This document shows positions 8,929 to 19,863 of a stretch of 64,000 nt of DNA, in pieces; positions within the stretch are counted from its first letter, which is position 1; every line of letters starts with the position of its first letter. This DNA is from Robertmurraya massiliosenegalensis JC6 (GTDB lineage Bacteria > Bacillota > Bacilli > Bacillales > Cytobacillaceae). The notes under the pieces are model-generated. The model saw nothing but the letters and a program-made list of their open reading frames with translations, did no database searches and was not told the origin of the DNA. Position numbers and translations under genes: made by a program. Where the stretch lies: positions 152,546-216,545 of the forward strand of contig NZ_HE978516.1 of the NCBI RefSeq assembly GCF_000311725.1, given 5' to 3'.

Positions 8929-9753
8929 TTATCCTGTAATCCCTTGATAGATCAAGCGTAGACCGACCAATATTAAGATGAAGCGAAGGATATGTACAAC
9001 CGTTTTACTTGCTAATTTCATATTTATATATGCTCCAAGTCTTGCTCCTACCCAAGCACCAGGAATCAAAAGTAGGGCATAATGCCAATTAATGTTTCCT
9101 AAGCTAATATGAGTAGCTGAACTTACAATAGAGGACAGGAAAATCATAAACATCGAGGTAGCTACAGCCACATGTGGCGGGAACATAAATAAGAGTAGCA
9201 TAACCGGAACCATTAAAGACCCGCCTCCAATGCCGAATAATCCAGATGAAAATCCGACCAAAAAAGCAATGATAATCGCCATCATCGGGCGAAATCCATA
9301 CTCCCATTCACGTCCTCGATTATCGGTAAAGTGCCGGTGAATTCCATTATCCGCATTTAATGGCATGGGCTTCAGCTTGTTATTCACCATTAATAAAATT
9401 GAAACAAAAATCATGAAAATCCCAAAAAAGATATTGAATGTTTGCATATTCAAGGCCTGATTGACCCATGCACCGACCATTCCACCCGGGCCACTCCCAA
9501 GGAAAAAGATCAATCCACTTTTATAATCTACCGTTTTATGTTTTAAATAGGCTAGTGTCGATGAAAGACCAGTAAAAATCATAATTACTAAAGAAGTTCC
9601 AACAGCAACCTGTGGTGAAATATTATGTAAAAAATTCGTATACATACTAAAATATAAAAGAGATGGGACAATAATGACTCCACCACCTAAACCAATGAGT
9701 GAACCGATTGTACCTGCAGCTAACCCTATTGATATTAAAACAAACCATTCCAT
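8929..9753 (-). CDS. yunE: YunE, TauE/SafE-family membrane permease
   Basis: A 274-residue polytopic membrane protein of the TauE/SafE (DUF81) family, members of which export sulfite, sulfoacetate or other small anions. The two-fold repeat is visible: GTIGSLIGLGGGVIIVPSLL near the N-terminus and GFSSGLFGIGGGSLMVPVML in the second half, each a glycine-rich helix pair. About eight hydrophobic helices are present. I chose the ATG of MEWFVLIS; an in-frame GTG lies six bases upstream, too near the GGGG ribosome site. Substrate is unknown. Confidence 0.85.
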   Translation of the reverse strand: MEWFVLISIGLAAGTIGSLIGLGGGVIIVPSLLYFSMYTNFLHNISPQVAVGTSLVIMIFTGLSSTLAYLKHKTVDYKSGLIFFLGSGPGGMVGAWVNQALNMQTFNIFFGIFMIFVSILLMVNNKLKPMPLNADNGIHRHFTDNRGREWEYGFRPMMAIIIAFLVGFSSGLFGIGGGSLMVPVMLLLFMFPPHVAVATSMFMIFLSSIVSSATHISLGNINWHYALLLIPGAWVGARLGAYINMKLASKTVVHILRFILILVGLRLIYQGITG

Positions 9754-9789
9754 TTTCACATATCCCCTATTGTCTCACATGACTGTACA

Positions 9790-10635
9790 TCAAAATAAAT
9801 CTAATTGTCTCGGTGCAAGATTTTCATATTCAATATTCATCAACTCAATCAATTGCTTGCCATTATCAGCTGCATCGCCACCAGAATTATTGTTAAAGAC
9901 GACGTATACATCTTGGCATTCTTTCTCCAGTTGCTTTAAGTGCTGAACCCACTCACGTAATTCTTTATCATTATAACGGTATAGATAGCGAACTTCTCGC
10001 CAATTCACATCTGTTCGCTTCTGCCAGCCATGTACATTTCTTCCATGAAATCGAACAAGCACTTTATCTTTCGTTGTTGCCCGTAACACGGTCGGCACAG
10101 AGCCATCCCCTGCTTGTGGCTCATCACAAATGCTATGAATCCACTGTTCTTTCTCCATAAACCCGAGAGTACTTTCATGGTAAGCCGGCCAAAACCAAGA
10201 CTGATGACGGAATTCAAGAGCACAGGGAATCTCCCCCATCTCCTGTTTACACCATCTCAAGTATTGCACGTTTTCCTTTTTACAGTCAAACCATGGTGGA
10301 AATTGAAACAACACCATAGCTAATTTTTTTGCCTCAATATAAGGGGTTAATGAATCTTTAAAGGCATGGAACATTTCCTTTTTATTGTCAAAAGGAATTT
10401 CTCCCCGTTGATGACCGGTCATCCCTTGATACGCTTTGACAATAAATTGAAATCCATGCGGTGTCTCATCGACCCATTTTTGCGCATTTTTTAATGGTTG
10501 GACCGCATAAAAGCTTGAGTCCACTTCCACAGTTGGAAAATAAGAGGCATAGTCCGTTAATTTATTTCGCGGTGAGGATTCAGGATCATAAAGACTGTCG
10601 TGATCTCCCCAACCTGTAAGTCCAATATAGATCAA
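9790..10635 (-). CDS. yunF: YunF, DUF72 family protein
   Basis: A 281-residue soluble protein of the DUF72 family, a TIM-barrel fold. Characteristic segments are IYIGLTGWGDHDSLY at the N-terminus, YPTVEVDSSFYA-like SYFPTVEVDSSFYA, and FNNNSGGDAADNGKQL near the C-terminus. The molecular function is not established; an endonuclease IV-like fold has been proposed for the family. AGGCAAGGGGA precedes the ATG. It ends 36 bases before yunE starts, so the two may be co-transcribed. Confidence 0.85.
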   Translation of the reverse strand: MIYIGLTGWGDHDSLYDPESSPRNKLTDYASYFPTVEVDSSFYAVQPLKNAQKWVDETPHGFQFIVKAYQGMTGHQRGEIPFDNKKEMFHAFKDSLTPYIEAKKLAMVLFQFPPWFDCKKENVQYLRWCKQEMGEIPCALEFRHQSWFWPAYHESTLGFMEKEQWIHSICDEPQAGDGSVPTVLRATTKDKVLVRFHGRNVHGWQKRTDVNWREVRYLYRYNDKELREWVQHLKQLEKECQDVYVVFNNNSGGDAADNGKQLIELMNIEYENLAPRQLDLF

Positions 10636-10659
10636 TTCCCCTTGCCTCCTTTTTTACGC

Positions 10660-10694
10660 AAAAATCCGCTCAGATTAGCCCTGAGCGGATTTTC
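10660..10694 (-). terminator. Terminator of the suf operon
   Basis: Thirteen-bp inverted repeat AAAATCCGCTCAG / CTGAGCGGATTTT with a six-base loop immediately after the sufB stop codon, with T residues following on the minus strand. Confidence 0.9.
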
Positions 10695-10701
10695 ATAATC
10701 A

Positions 10702-12099
10702 TTAACCGATGGAACCTTCCATCTCGAACTTAATCAAACGATTCATTTCAACAGCGTATTCCATTGGAAGTTCTTTCGTAAATGGTTCAATGAAGCCCAT
10801 TACGATCATTTCAGTTGCTTCTTCTTCAGAAATACCACGGCTCATAAGGTAGAATAATTGTTCTTCAGAAACCTTTGAAACCTTCGCTTCATGCTCTAAT
10901 GAGATGTTGTCATTTAAGATTTCATTGTAAGGGATTGTATCTGAAGTGGACTTGTTATCCATAATTAATGTGTCACACTCGATGTTTGAACGAGCACCTT
11001 CTGCTTTACGTCCGAAGTGAACGATACCACGATAGGTTACTTTTCCACCTTGTTTCGAGATAGATTTTGAAACAATCGTTGAAGAAGTATTTGGTGCTAA
11101 GTGTAACATTTTTGCTCCAGCATCTTGGTGTTGGCCTTTACCAGCGATTGCAATAGATAATGTCATACCACGTGCGCCTTCACCTTTTAAGATAACCGCA
11201 GGGTATTTCATTGTTAATTTAGAACCGATGTTACCATCAATCCATTCCATTGTCGCATTGGCATCACAAACTGCACGCTTTGTTACAAGGTTATACACAT
11301 TGTTCGCCCAGTTTTGGATCGTTGTGTAACGGCAGTAAGCATCTTTTTTGATGACGATCTCAACAACCGCACTGTGAAGGGAGTTAGTTGTATAAACAGG
11401 CGCTGTACAACCTTCAACATAGTGAACATGTGCGCCTTCATCAACGATGATAAGCGTACGTTCGAATTGTCCCATATTCTCAGAGTTAATACGGAAGTAA
11501 GCTTGTAAAGGAGTTTCAACCTTCACACCTTTTGGAACGTAGATAAAAGATCCACCAGACCAAACAGCTGAGTTTAATGCAGCAAATTTATTATCTGTAG
11601 GTGGGATTGTTTTTCCAAAATGCTCACGGAAAATATCTTCGTTTTCCCTTAAAGCAGAATCCGTATCCTTAAAAACAATTCCTAGCGCTTCAAGATCTTC
11701 CTGCATGTTGTGGTAAACCACTTCAGATTCGTATTGAGCAGAAACTCCAGCTAAATACTTTTGTTCTGCTTCTGGAATTCCAAGCTTATCAAATGTTTGC
11801 TTGATTTCGTCTGGAACCTCATCCCAAGAACGTTCTGTTTTTTCAGATGGTTTTACGTAATACGTAATCTCATCAAAGTTGAGAGAATTTAAATCTCCAC
11901 CCCATTGAGGCATTGGCATGTTGTAAAAGTGATCTAAAGATTTTAACCGGAAGTCAAGCATCCATTGAGGCTCTTCCTTCATTTTCGAAATTTCTTCAAC
12001 GATCTCACGTGTAAGACCACGTTTTGATCGGAAGATGGAAACATCTTTGTCGGCAAAGCCGTATTTATAATCACCGATCTCAGGCGCTTTTTTAGCCAT
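10702..12099 (-). CDS. sufB: Fe-S cluster scaffold protein SufB
   Basis: A 465-residue beta-helix protein of the SUF system, the scaffold that with SufC and SufD assembles [4Fe-4S] clusters. Conserved blocks include [25 protein letters not shown] and the C-terminal [20 protein letters not shown]. The true start is the ATG of MAKKAPEIG with AAAGGAGGA upstream; the open frame runs 12 codons beyond it. It is the last gene of sufCDSUB (order of transcription), 62 bases after sufU. Length equals that of the B. subtilis protein. Confidence 0.96.
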   Translation of the reverse strand: MAKKAPEIGDYKYGFADKDVSIFRSKRGLTREIVEEISKMKEEPQWMLDFRLKSLDHFYNMPMPQWGGDLNSLNFDEITYYVKPSEKTERSWDEVPDEIKQTFDKLGIPEAEQKYLAGVSAQYESEVVYHNMQEDLEALGIVFKDTDSALRENEDIFREHFGKTIPPTDNKFAALNSAVWSGGSFIYVPKGVKVETPLQAYFRINSENMGQFERTLIIVDEGAHVHYVEGCTAPVYTTNSLHSAVVEIVIKKDAYCRYTTIQNWANNVYNLVTKRAVCDANATMEWIDGNIGSKLTMKYPAVILKGEGARGMTLSIAIAGKGQHQDAGAKMLHLAPNTSSTIVSKSISKQGGKVTYRGIVHFGRKAEGARSNIECDTLIMDNKSTSDTIPYNEILNDNISLEHEAKVSKVSEEQLFYLMSRGISEEEATEMIVMGFIEPFTKELPMEYAVEMNRLIKFEMEGSIG

Positions 12100-12161
12100 C
12101 GAAAGTCTTCCTCCTTTATAAAGTGGAAAGGGCATGATTCTTGGCCCTTTCTCACTTCTTT

Positions 12162-13815
<1,654 letters not shown>

Positions 13816-15126
13816 TTACTTAACTTTCCCTTCAATTACGGCACGAAGTTGATTTTTAACCCCTTCGATTGGTAATACATTCACAACTGGTGCTAAGAAT
13901 CCATGGATAACAAGTCTTTCTGCCTCAGCCTTAGAAATACCACGGCTCATTAAGTAGTAAAGTTGAAGTGGATCGACACGACCTACAGATGCAGCATGTC
14001 CGGCTGTTACATCATCTTCATCGATAAGTAGGATTGGGTTCGCATCCCCACGAGCCCCTTCACTTAACATGAGAACACGAGATTCTTGTTCTGCATTTGA
14101 CTTCGTTGCACCGTGCTCAATTTTTCCAATACCGTTAAAGATAGAGCTTGCTTTATCTTTCATAACACCATGCTTTAAGATATATCCTTCAGAGTGCTTT
14201 CCAAAGTGAACGACCTTTGTTGTGAAGTTTTGAATCTGTTCGCCACGTCCAACAACAACTGTCTTCGTATCGCCAAAAGAACCATCACCAACAAGATTTG
14301 TTACGTTCTCTGAAACTGTGTTACCGTCATTCATTAATCCAAGTGCCCATTCGATACGAGCATCTCTTCCTGCAACACCGCGACGATTAACGTAAGTTGT
14401 TGTTCCTTTTGCTAATGTATCAACAGCTCCATATTGTACTTTTGCATTTGTTCCAGCAATCACTTCTGTCACAATGTTGAAGATGCATTCAGCAGAATCA
14501 AGTGTTGAAATATAGTTTTCAACATATGTGACTGAGCTGTTATCTTCTGCAACGACTAACACGTGGTTGAACATATTTGCTTCTTTTTCATCATGAATAA
14601 ACACTGATTGAATCGGTGATGAGATTTCAACATTTTTCGGAACATATAAAAATGCTCCACCGTTTAAAAATGCTGCATGTAGTGCCGTTAATTTATGCTC
14701 ATTAACTTTGACAGCATCGTTCATGAAATATTTTTGTAAAAGGTTTCCATGCTCTCTAGCTGCAGTGAAAATATCAACAAAAATAACGCCTTTTTCTTGC
14801 AGTTCCTTTGATACAGTAAGAATGGAAGGACGATTATTACGTTGAATATAAAGGTTTTGATCTCCTGATTCAATGTCTACTAATGCTTTCACATCTTCTG
14901 GAAGATCATTTAATGAAGCGAAATCATCACTTTTCACAATATGCTTATCGAATTGTGTAAAGTTCCATTTATCAATTTTAGTTTTATCTGGTCTAGGGAG
15001 AGGAAGTGCATCCACTTTCTCGAGTGCCTCTAGACGAAGAGTTGTTAACCAAGCAGGTTCTCCCATTTCTTGAGAAAAAGAGCTAACATACTCTTTATCA
15101 AATGGTAATATTATTTCAGTAGTCAT
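13816..15126 (-). CDS. sufD: Fe-S assembly scaffold protein SufD
   Basis: A 436-residue partner of SufB in the SufBC2D complex. It shares the C-terminal beta-helix with SufB, including [22 protein letters not shown] and HGATKSNAEQESRVLML. An N-terminal helical domain contains PLPRPDKTKIDKWNFT. AGGAGG precedes the ATG. It starts 17 bases after sufC and abuts sufS. Confidence 0.95.
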   Translation of the reverse strand: MTTEIILPFDKEYVSSFSQEMGEPAWLTTLRLEALEKVDALPLPRPDKTKIDKWNFTQFDKHIVKSDDFASLNDLPEDVKALVDIESGDQNLYIQRNNRPSILTVSKELQEKGVIFVDIFTAAREHGNLLQKYFMNDAVKVNEHKLTALHAAFLNGGAFLYVPKNVEISSPIQSVFIHDEKEANMFNHVLVVAEDNSSVTYVENYISTLDSAECIFNIVTEVIAGTNAKVQYGAVDTLAKGTTTYVNRRGVAGRDARIEWALGLMNDGNTVSENVTNLVGDGSFGDTKTVVVGRGEQIQNFTTKVVHFGKHSEGYILKHGVMKDKASSIFNGIGKIEHGATKSNAEQESRVLMLSEGARGDANPILLIDEDDVTAGHAASVGRVDPLQLYYLMSRGISKAEAERLVIHGFLAPVVNVLPIEGVKNQLRAVIEGKVK

Positions 15127-15143
15127 TGCGATCCTCCTAACAC

Positions 15144-15929
15144 TTATGCTTCTTGCCCAACAGTTTCGTCTTCAATGCCAAGTTCTTTTTTGATCCAGTC
15201 GTATCCTTCTGCTTCTAAGCGTTGCGCAAGCTCAGGACCACCAGATTTAACAACACGACCTTGCATCATTACATGGACATGGTCAGGAGTGATGTAGTTC
15301 AATAGACGTTGGTAGTGAGTAATGATTAAGCAACCAAAATCTGGGCTGCGCATTTCATTAATTCCTTTAGAAACTACTTTTAATGCATCGATATCTAGAC
15401 CAGAGTCAATCTCGTCAAGAATGGCGATTTTTGGTTCGATCATCATTAACTGAAGAATTTCATTACGCTTCTTTTCTCCACCAGAGAATCCTTCGTTTAA
15501 ATAACGTTGTGCCATGTCTGGATCCATTTCTAAAAACTCCATCTGTGAATCCATCTTACGGATGAATTTCATTAAAGAAATTTCATCGCCTTCCTCGCGG
15601 CGAGCATTAATAGCTGAACGTAAGAAGTCTGCATTTGTTACACCACTAATTTCACTTGGGTACTGCATTGCTAGGAATAGACCAGCTTTAGCACGCTCAT
15701 CAACTTCCATCTCTAATACGTCTTCCCCATCTAATGTGATGCTACCACTTGTTACTTCATACTTAGGGTGACCCATAATTGCAGATGATAAAGTAGATTT
15801 ACCAGTACCATTTGGTCCCATGATTGCATGGATTTCTCCACCTTTAATTTCAAGGTTAACCCCTTTTAATATTTCTTTACCTTCAATGGAAACGTGAAGG
15901 TCTTTGATTGATAAAGTAGATCCTGCCAT
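15144..15929 (-). CDS. sufC: Suf system ATPase SufC
   Basis: A 261-residue ABC-type ATPase that energises cluster assembly on SufBD. Walker A is GPNGTGKST, the signature motif is SGGEKKR (SufC-specific rather than SGGQ), and Walker B is IAILDEIDSGLD. GGAGGTA precedes the ATG. It is first in the operon, so the promoter should lie in the gap upstream (15930-16351). Confidence 0.96.
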   Translation of the reverse strand: MAGSTLSIKDLHVSIEGKEILKGVNLEIKGGEIHAIMGPNGTGKSTLSSAIMGHPKYEVTSGSITLDGEDVLEMEVDERAKAGLFLAMQYPSEISGVTNADFLRSAINARREEGDEISLMKFIRKMDSQMEFLEMDPDMAQRYLNEGFSGGEKKRNEILQLMMIEPKIAILDEIDSGLDIDALKVVSKGINEMRSPDFGCLIITHYQRLLNYITPDHVHVMMQGRVVKSGGPELAQRLEAEGYDWIKKELGIEDETVGQEA

Positions 15930-16351
15930 AATTATACCTCCGTAATATAAAAGAAAGATTTTATCCTCGCTGGCCTAAGCCAATCGTTGATTCTCATTTT
16001 ATTCTCATTACAATCTTATAACAAATGAAAAGTGTTAGCAACTCTTTAGCAGTGTTAAAAAATATTAATATATATCAAAAAAATATCTCTCCAGTGGCTA
16101 TATGTACACCGCACAGTTGTTACGTTTAGGATTCTAATTTACTACTGTTTAAAAAATTTGTTCAATATATTTTTACCTTAACAAAATTATGTATGTATCG
16201 ATATTCTAATTGAGAATGAACATCATTTCTGATTAGTGGATTCCCGTCGCTCATGGTTGTCCTTATAAACCTCTTATTTCCCCAAAAAAACACCTGAGGT
16301 TGTCATCATGAACCCCTTTATGAGGACATTCTTAGCTTTCAAAAAAACAAT
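15930..16351. other. Gap upstream of sufC with nested repeats
   Basis: No gene is visible. The sufC-proximal end contains a tandem TGAGAAT motif (near 16000) that weakly resembles iron-regulator half sites. At 16250-16330 two direct copies of GGTTGTC-(6)-AACC and an inverted TGTCCTTATAAA / TTTATGAGGACA pair form nested potential stems. The function is unknown. Confidence 0.4.
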
Positions 16352-16390
16352 GAAAACAAAAACCAGTGCCACAACACTGGTTTTTGTTTT
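16352..16390 (-). terminator. Terminator of the small gene
   Basis: Stem AAAACAAAAACCAGTG / CACTGGTTTTTGTTTT with a CCACAA loop, flanked by T-rich sequence on both strands. It ends the unknown small gene and may also act in the other direction. Confidence 0.85.
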
Positions 16391-16438
16391 TCTTCCTTAT
16401 TATATATTATTTGTTAACAATGCAAATTGCTGCGTTCA

Positions 16439-16624
16439 TTATCGTAATTGATTTCTCGTCAAATCGGCTACAATGCGTTGACTTTGAGCGTATTCTTTTT
16501 CACGTCTTCTTTCCACTCTCATTCTAACTTCGTGTTTGTGGCAATAAGTAGCATAATTCACGCGGTGAGCTCCTACCATCGCTTTTTCCATTTCACTCGT
16601 GTAATTCATTTGAAGTGCCGTCAT
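16439..16624 (-). CDS. Unknown small arginine-rich protein
   Basis: A 61-residue charged protein that I do not recognise. It has no signal peptide or membrane helix and is rich in Arg, Glu and Lys in its second half (VRMRVERRREKEYAQ), probably helical. One CxxH-like element (YCHKHE) is present. Support for coding comes from a good ribosome site (GGGGGCG about nine bases before the ATG), a dedicated terminator downstream and isolation from other genes. There is no evidence for function. Confidence 0.6.
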   Translation of the reverse strand: MTALQMNYTSEMEKAMVGAHRVNYATYCHKHEVRMRVERRREKEYAQSQRIVADLTRNQLR

Positions 16625-16860
16625 TTTGTTTTCGCCCCCTTTTTTAGGGAGATACGAAAATAATTGATAGTATCCGTCCTTTCGTGTTACGTCACTTAAG
16701 GCAAGTGATTTGATACGTTTTTAATGTTAGCATCCCTTTTGCTTTAACTCAAAAACGATAATTCAGCATATTTGCTGCTGAGCATCGGTATACAGGAGTA
16801 TCCTTTAAAAGCTGTTAACTTTTCTTACAATTTTGCCAATATGCTTATAAAGAGAATACG

Positions 16861-16893
16861 AAAAAGCCAGCTCCCGACAAAGGAACTGGCTCA
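16861..16893 (-). terminator. Terminator of the metNIQ operon
   Basis: Stem GAGCCAGTTCC / GGGAGCTGGCTTTTTC (minus strand, one bulge) directly after the metQ stop, with a T-run. Confidence 0.87.
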
Positions 16894-16900
16894 CAATTAC

Positions 16901-17761
16901 TTATTCTGATACTGGTACGACAGCACCCTCATATTTTTCCAAAATAAAGTTTTGGATTTCTTCAGAACGTAGCACTTCAACAAGAGCTTTTATCGCTTCC
17001 TTGTTTTCGTCTCCACTGCGAACAGCAATTACATTCACATATGGAGAATCGCTTTCTTCAATTGCGATAGAATCTTCAAGTGGGTTTAACCCTGCATCAA
17101 TCGCATAGTTTGAATTGATAAGAACGGCATCGCCTTCGTCATTGTTATAAATTTGCGGAAGAAGTGATGCTTCATATTCTGTATCAAAATGTAGGTTTTT
17201 CGGATTATCTACAATATCATCAATCGTTGCAGTTGTTTTTTCAACGCCGTCTTTAAGAGTGATGAGACCTTCTTTTTCAAGAAGAGATAAAATCCTTCCA
17301 TGGTCTGGTACAGAGCTACTGATAATAATATGTGCTTTTTCTGGTAAATCATCTAAACTATCGTATTTCTTTGAATATACGCCGATTGGCTCAATATGAA
17401 TACCACCTGCATTCACGAAATCATAGCCATGCTCTTCGATTTGTGCATTTAAATAAGGAATGTGTTGGAAATAGTTTGCATCTAAGTCTCCACCAGCTAA
17501 TGCTTGGTTTGGAAGGACATAGTCTTGAAATGTTTCGATTTGTAGTTCAATTCCTTGTTCTTCAAGGATTGGCTTCGCTTCTTCTAAAATTTCAGCATGA
17601 GGAACATTTGATGCTCCAACAACAAGGGTAGTTGTTTCTTCAGGTTTAGTCTCTCCACCATCAGCGTTGCCACCTTCAGTTGTTTCATCATTTGATGTAC
17701 CACAAGCTGCTAAAAATAAAATTAGTGCAAAAGGTACAAAAATACTTAACCATTTTTTCAT
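16901..17761 (-). CDS. metQ: Methionine ABC transporter substrate-binding lipoprotein MetQ
   Basis: A 286-residue NlpA/MetQ-family lipoprotein that captures D- or L-methionine outside the membrane. The signal sequence ends in the lipobox LAACG, followed by a Glu/Thr/Gly-rich linker. Family segments LVVGASNVPHAEILEEAKP and GDLDANYFQHIPYLN are present. I chose the ATG of MKKWLSIF, eight bases after GGAG; a GTG nine bases upstream overlaps the ribosome site. It is the last gene of metN-metI-metQ and 11 bases after metI. Confidence 0.93.
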   Translation of the reverse strand: MKKWLSIFVPFALILFLAACGTSNDETTEGGNADGGETKPEETTTLVVGASNVPHAEILEEAKPILEEQGIELQIETFQDYVLPNQALAGGDLDANYFQHIPYLNAQIEEHGYDFVNAGGIHIEPIGVYSKKYDSLDDLPEKAHIIISSSVPDHGRILSLLEKEGLITLKDGVEKTTATIDDIVDNPKNLHFDTEYEASLLPQIYNNDEGDAVLINSNYAIDAGLNPLEDSIAIEESDSPYVNVIAVRSGDENKEAIKALVEVLRSEEIQNFILEKYEGAVVPVSE

Positions 17762-17772
17762 TGTAAACACTC

Positions 17773-18441
17773 CTATCTCTTGTCTAATTTATTTGTTATC
17801 ACATCACCAATAAATTGGATGATAAATACGATAATTAAAATAATGATCGTCGCCATTAAGGTAACATCTGTTCTAGAACGCTGGAATCCTTCCAAATAAG
17901 CAAGATTTCCAAGCCCTCCTGCACCAATAACACCTGCCATCGCTGTATATCCAACTAGAGCAATGGCTGTGACCGTTATCCCAGAAACAAGTGCTGGCAT
18001 GGACTCAGGCAGTAGAACCTTCCAGATAATAGTACTCGTTTTCGCCCCCATCGATCTTGCTGCTTCAATGACGCCTTTATCAATTTCTCTTAAGCCAATT
18101 TCAACCATTCTCGCATAAAAGGGAGCTGCCCCAATTATTAAGGCTGGCAATGCGGCATTTTCTCCAATCATCGTTCCGAGTAAAAACTTTGTGAACGGGA
18201 TTAAGAGTACGATCAGGATGATAAAAGGAATCGACCTGAAAATATTGACAACTGCACTAATAATCTTATTCACCAATGCATTTTCCCAAATATTCCCCTT
18301 CGCAGTTAAAAAGAGTAATAATCCTAAAATAATGCCTATTACAAATGTAGCAACGACCGAAATCCCTGTCATATATAATGTTTCTTCTGTTGCTTCCCAC
18401 ATTTTATCCCATTTGACATTTGGAAAGAGCTCATTCACCAT
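17773..18441 (-). CDS. metI: Methionine ABC transporter permease MetI (MetP)
   Basis: A 222-residue inner-membrane permease with five hydrophobic helices. The EAA loop (EIDKGVIEAARSMGAKTSTIIWKV) contacts the ATPase. The family motif ITVTAIALVGYTAMAGVIGAGGLGNLA is present. It overlaps the end of metN by 11 bases. Confidence 0.93.
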   Translation of the reverse strand: MVNELFPNVKWDKMWEATEETLYMTGISVVATFVIGIILGLLLFLTAKGNIWENALVNKIISAVVNIFRSIPFIILIVLLIPFTKFLLGTMIGENAALPALIIGAAPFYARMVEIGLREIDKGVIEAARSMGAKTSTIIWKVLLPESMPALVSGITVTAIALVGYTAMAGVIGAGGLGNLAYLEGFQRSRTDVTLMATIIILIIVFIIQFIGDVITNKLDKR

Positions 18442-19468
18442 TTTTTATCACCTCTACTCCAACCTGCTGGGACTTAATATAGGCAATCGCTTTTGAAACT
18501 TCAGGTTCTTCTCCATCAATGTGGACGAATAAAGTACCATAGGAACCATTTTGAGTTTGCGAAATCTTCCCCTGCAAAATATTAACAGTGACCTCAAAAT
18601 TACGGATTAAGTTCGTAATGAGAGGTTGTTCAGCTGATTCACCTACAAACCCTAATTGGATAACTGTCCCTTGAGGGTAGCGCTCTAATAAATGTTCAAT
18701 TGTTTCCTTCGTCTCCTCAGGCTCAGTCACTTGAGAAACAAATCGCTTCGTTATTTGCTGCTGTGGATTCTTAAATACTTCCAACACTCGACCAGTCTCA
18801 ACAACTTTTCCATCTTCCATTACTGCTACACGATGACATATCTTACGAATCACATGCATTTCATGGGTAATGAGAACGATTGTTAAGCCTAATCGTTTAT
18901 TAATATCTACTAATAAGTCCAATATCGAATCCGTTGTTTGTGGATCAAGTGCCGAAGTTGCCTCATCACAAAGTAAAACTTTCGGATTATTTGCCAGTGC
19001 TCTGGCAATCCCGACTCTTTGTTTTTGACCGCCACTAAGCTGGGAAGGATAGGCATCTTCACGCCCTTCTAGACCAACTAGCTTGATTAATTCATTTACT
19101 CGTTTAAGCCTTTGGGCTTTTGGAATACCTGCAATTTCTAACGGAAAAGCAATATTTTCTCTAACCGTTCTAGACCAAAGTAAATTAAAATGTTGAAAAA
19201 TCATGCTAATTTCTTGGCGAGCTTTTCTTAGTTCCCCACCTTTAATCCGTGATACTTGTTTGTCAGCTACAGTAACGGACCCTTCTGTCGGAATTTCAAG
19301 GCCATTCAACATTCTAATAAGTGTACTTTTACCAGCACCACTATAGCCGATAACACCAAATATTTCGCCTGCATTTATGTCAATGCTGACATCATCAACA
19401 GCTGTAACTTTCCCCTTAAGAGAAGCGTACACTTTTTTGACATTCTGGATGGAAATCAATTTTTTCAC
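18431..19468 (-). CDS. metN: Methionine ABC transporter ATPase MetN
   Basis: A 345-residue ATPase with Walker A GYSGAGKST, signature LSGGQKQR, Walker B VLLCDEATSALDP and a C-terminal NIL (ACT-like) methionine-sensing domain from about residue 265. That domain mediates trans-inhibition in characterised MetN proteins. It is the first gene of the operon and lies behind an S-box riboswitch. Confidence 0.95.
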   Translation of the reverse strand: MKKLISIQNVKKVYASLKGKVTAVDDVSIDINAGEIFGVIGYSGAGKSTLIRMLNGLEIPTEGSVTVADKQVSRIKGGELRKARQEISMIFQHFNLLWSRTVRENIAFPLEIAGIPKAQRLKRVNELIKLVGLEGREDAYPSQLSGGQKQRVGIARALANNPKVLLCDEATSALDPQTTDSILDLLVDINKRLGLTIVLITHEMHVIRKICHRVAVMEDGKVVETGRVLEVFKNPQQQITKRFVSQVTEPEETKETIEHLLERYPQGTVIQLGFVGESAEQPLITNLIRNFEVTVNILQGKISQTQNGSYGTLFVHIDGEEPEVSKAIAYIKSQQVGVEVIKNGE

Positions 19469-19581
19469 CTACTTCAAAATCCTATTATTCTTATGTGTTA
19501 ACCAAGTTATAAACGTTAGACATTATGCTACTTATAGCTTTAGCACACCAACTTTTTTCATTCATAACAGCGCTATTACAC

Positions 19582-19616
19582 AAAAATGCCCTTCTGCAGA
19601 CAAGCAGAAAGGCATA
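19582..19616 (-). terminator. Attenuator terminator of the metN S-box
   Basis: Hairpin ATGCCTTTCTGC / GCAGAAGGGCAT followed by TTTTTG on the minus strand. It lies between the SAM aptamer and metN. Confidence 0.9.
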
Positions 19617-19627
19617 AATATAAAAAG

Positions 19628-19738
19628 TCCTTCCTCTCATCTGTCAAAGCAATGCTTTGTGTGAATTGGCACCATTTCAATTTCTTGACGGTTGCCGGGC
19701 TTCATCGGGCACATCCCTCCACCTCTCTTGATAAGAGC
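19628..19738 (-). promoter_or_regulatory. SAM-I riboswitch (S-box) upstream of metNIQ
   Basis: On the minus strand the conserved blocks appear in order: CTCTTATCAAGAGAGGTGGAGGGA in two parts, GCCC-GATGAAGCCCGGCAACC, GGTGCCAATTC, and GACAGATGAGAGG. They are followed by an intrinsic terminator. High SAM should terminate transcription before metN. The remaining gap sequence up to 19863 carries no gene. Confidence 0.96.
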
Positions 19739-19863
19739 ACACTATTAAATTTTCATGATTAAATACGAATGTTATCGTATCATGTAAAAATTAGCATGTC
19801 AACGATAATATTTTAGATTAAAATTGATTTCGTATAATGTTCAATATCAGCCGGTAATAACAT

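Noticed and set aside
16195-16225. ATTCTAATTGAGAAT resembling a PerR/Fur site near suf
   Set aside because: Too degenerate relative to the perfect Fur boxes elsewhere in the window and far from the sufC start.
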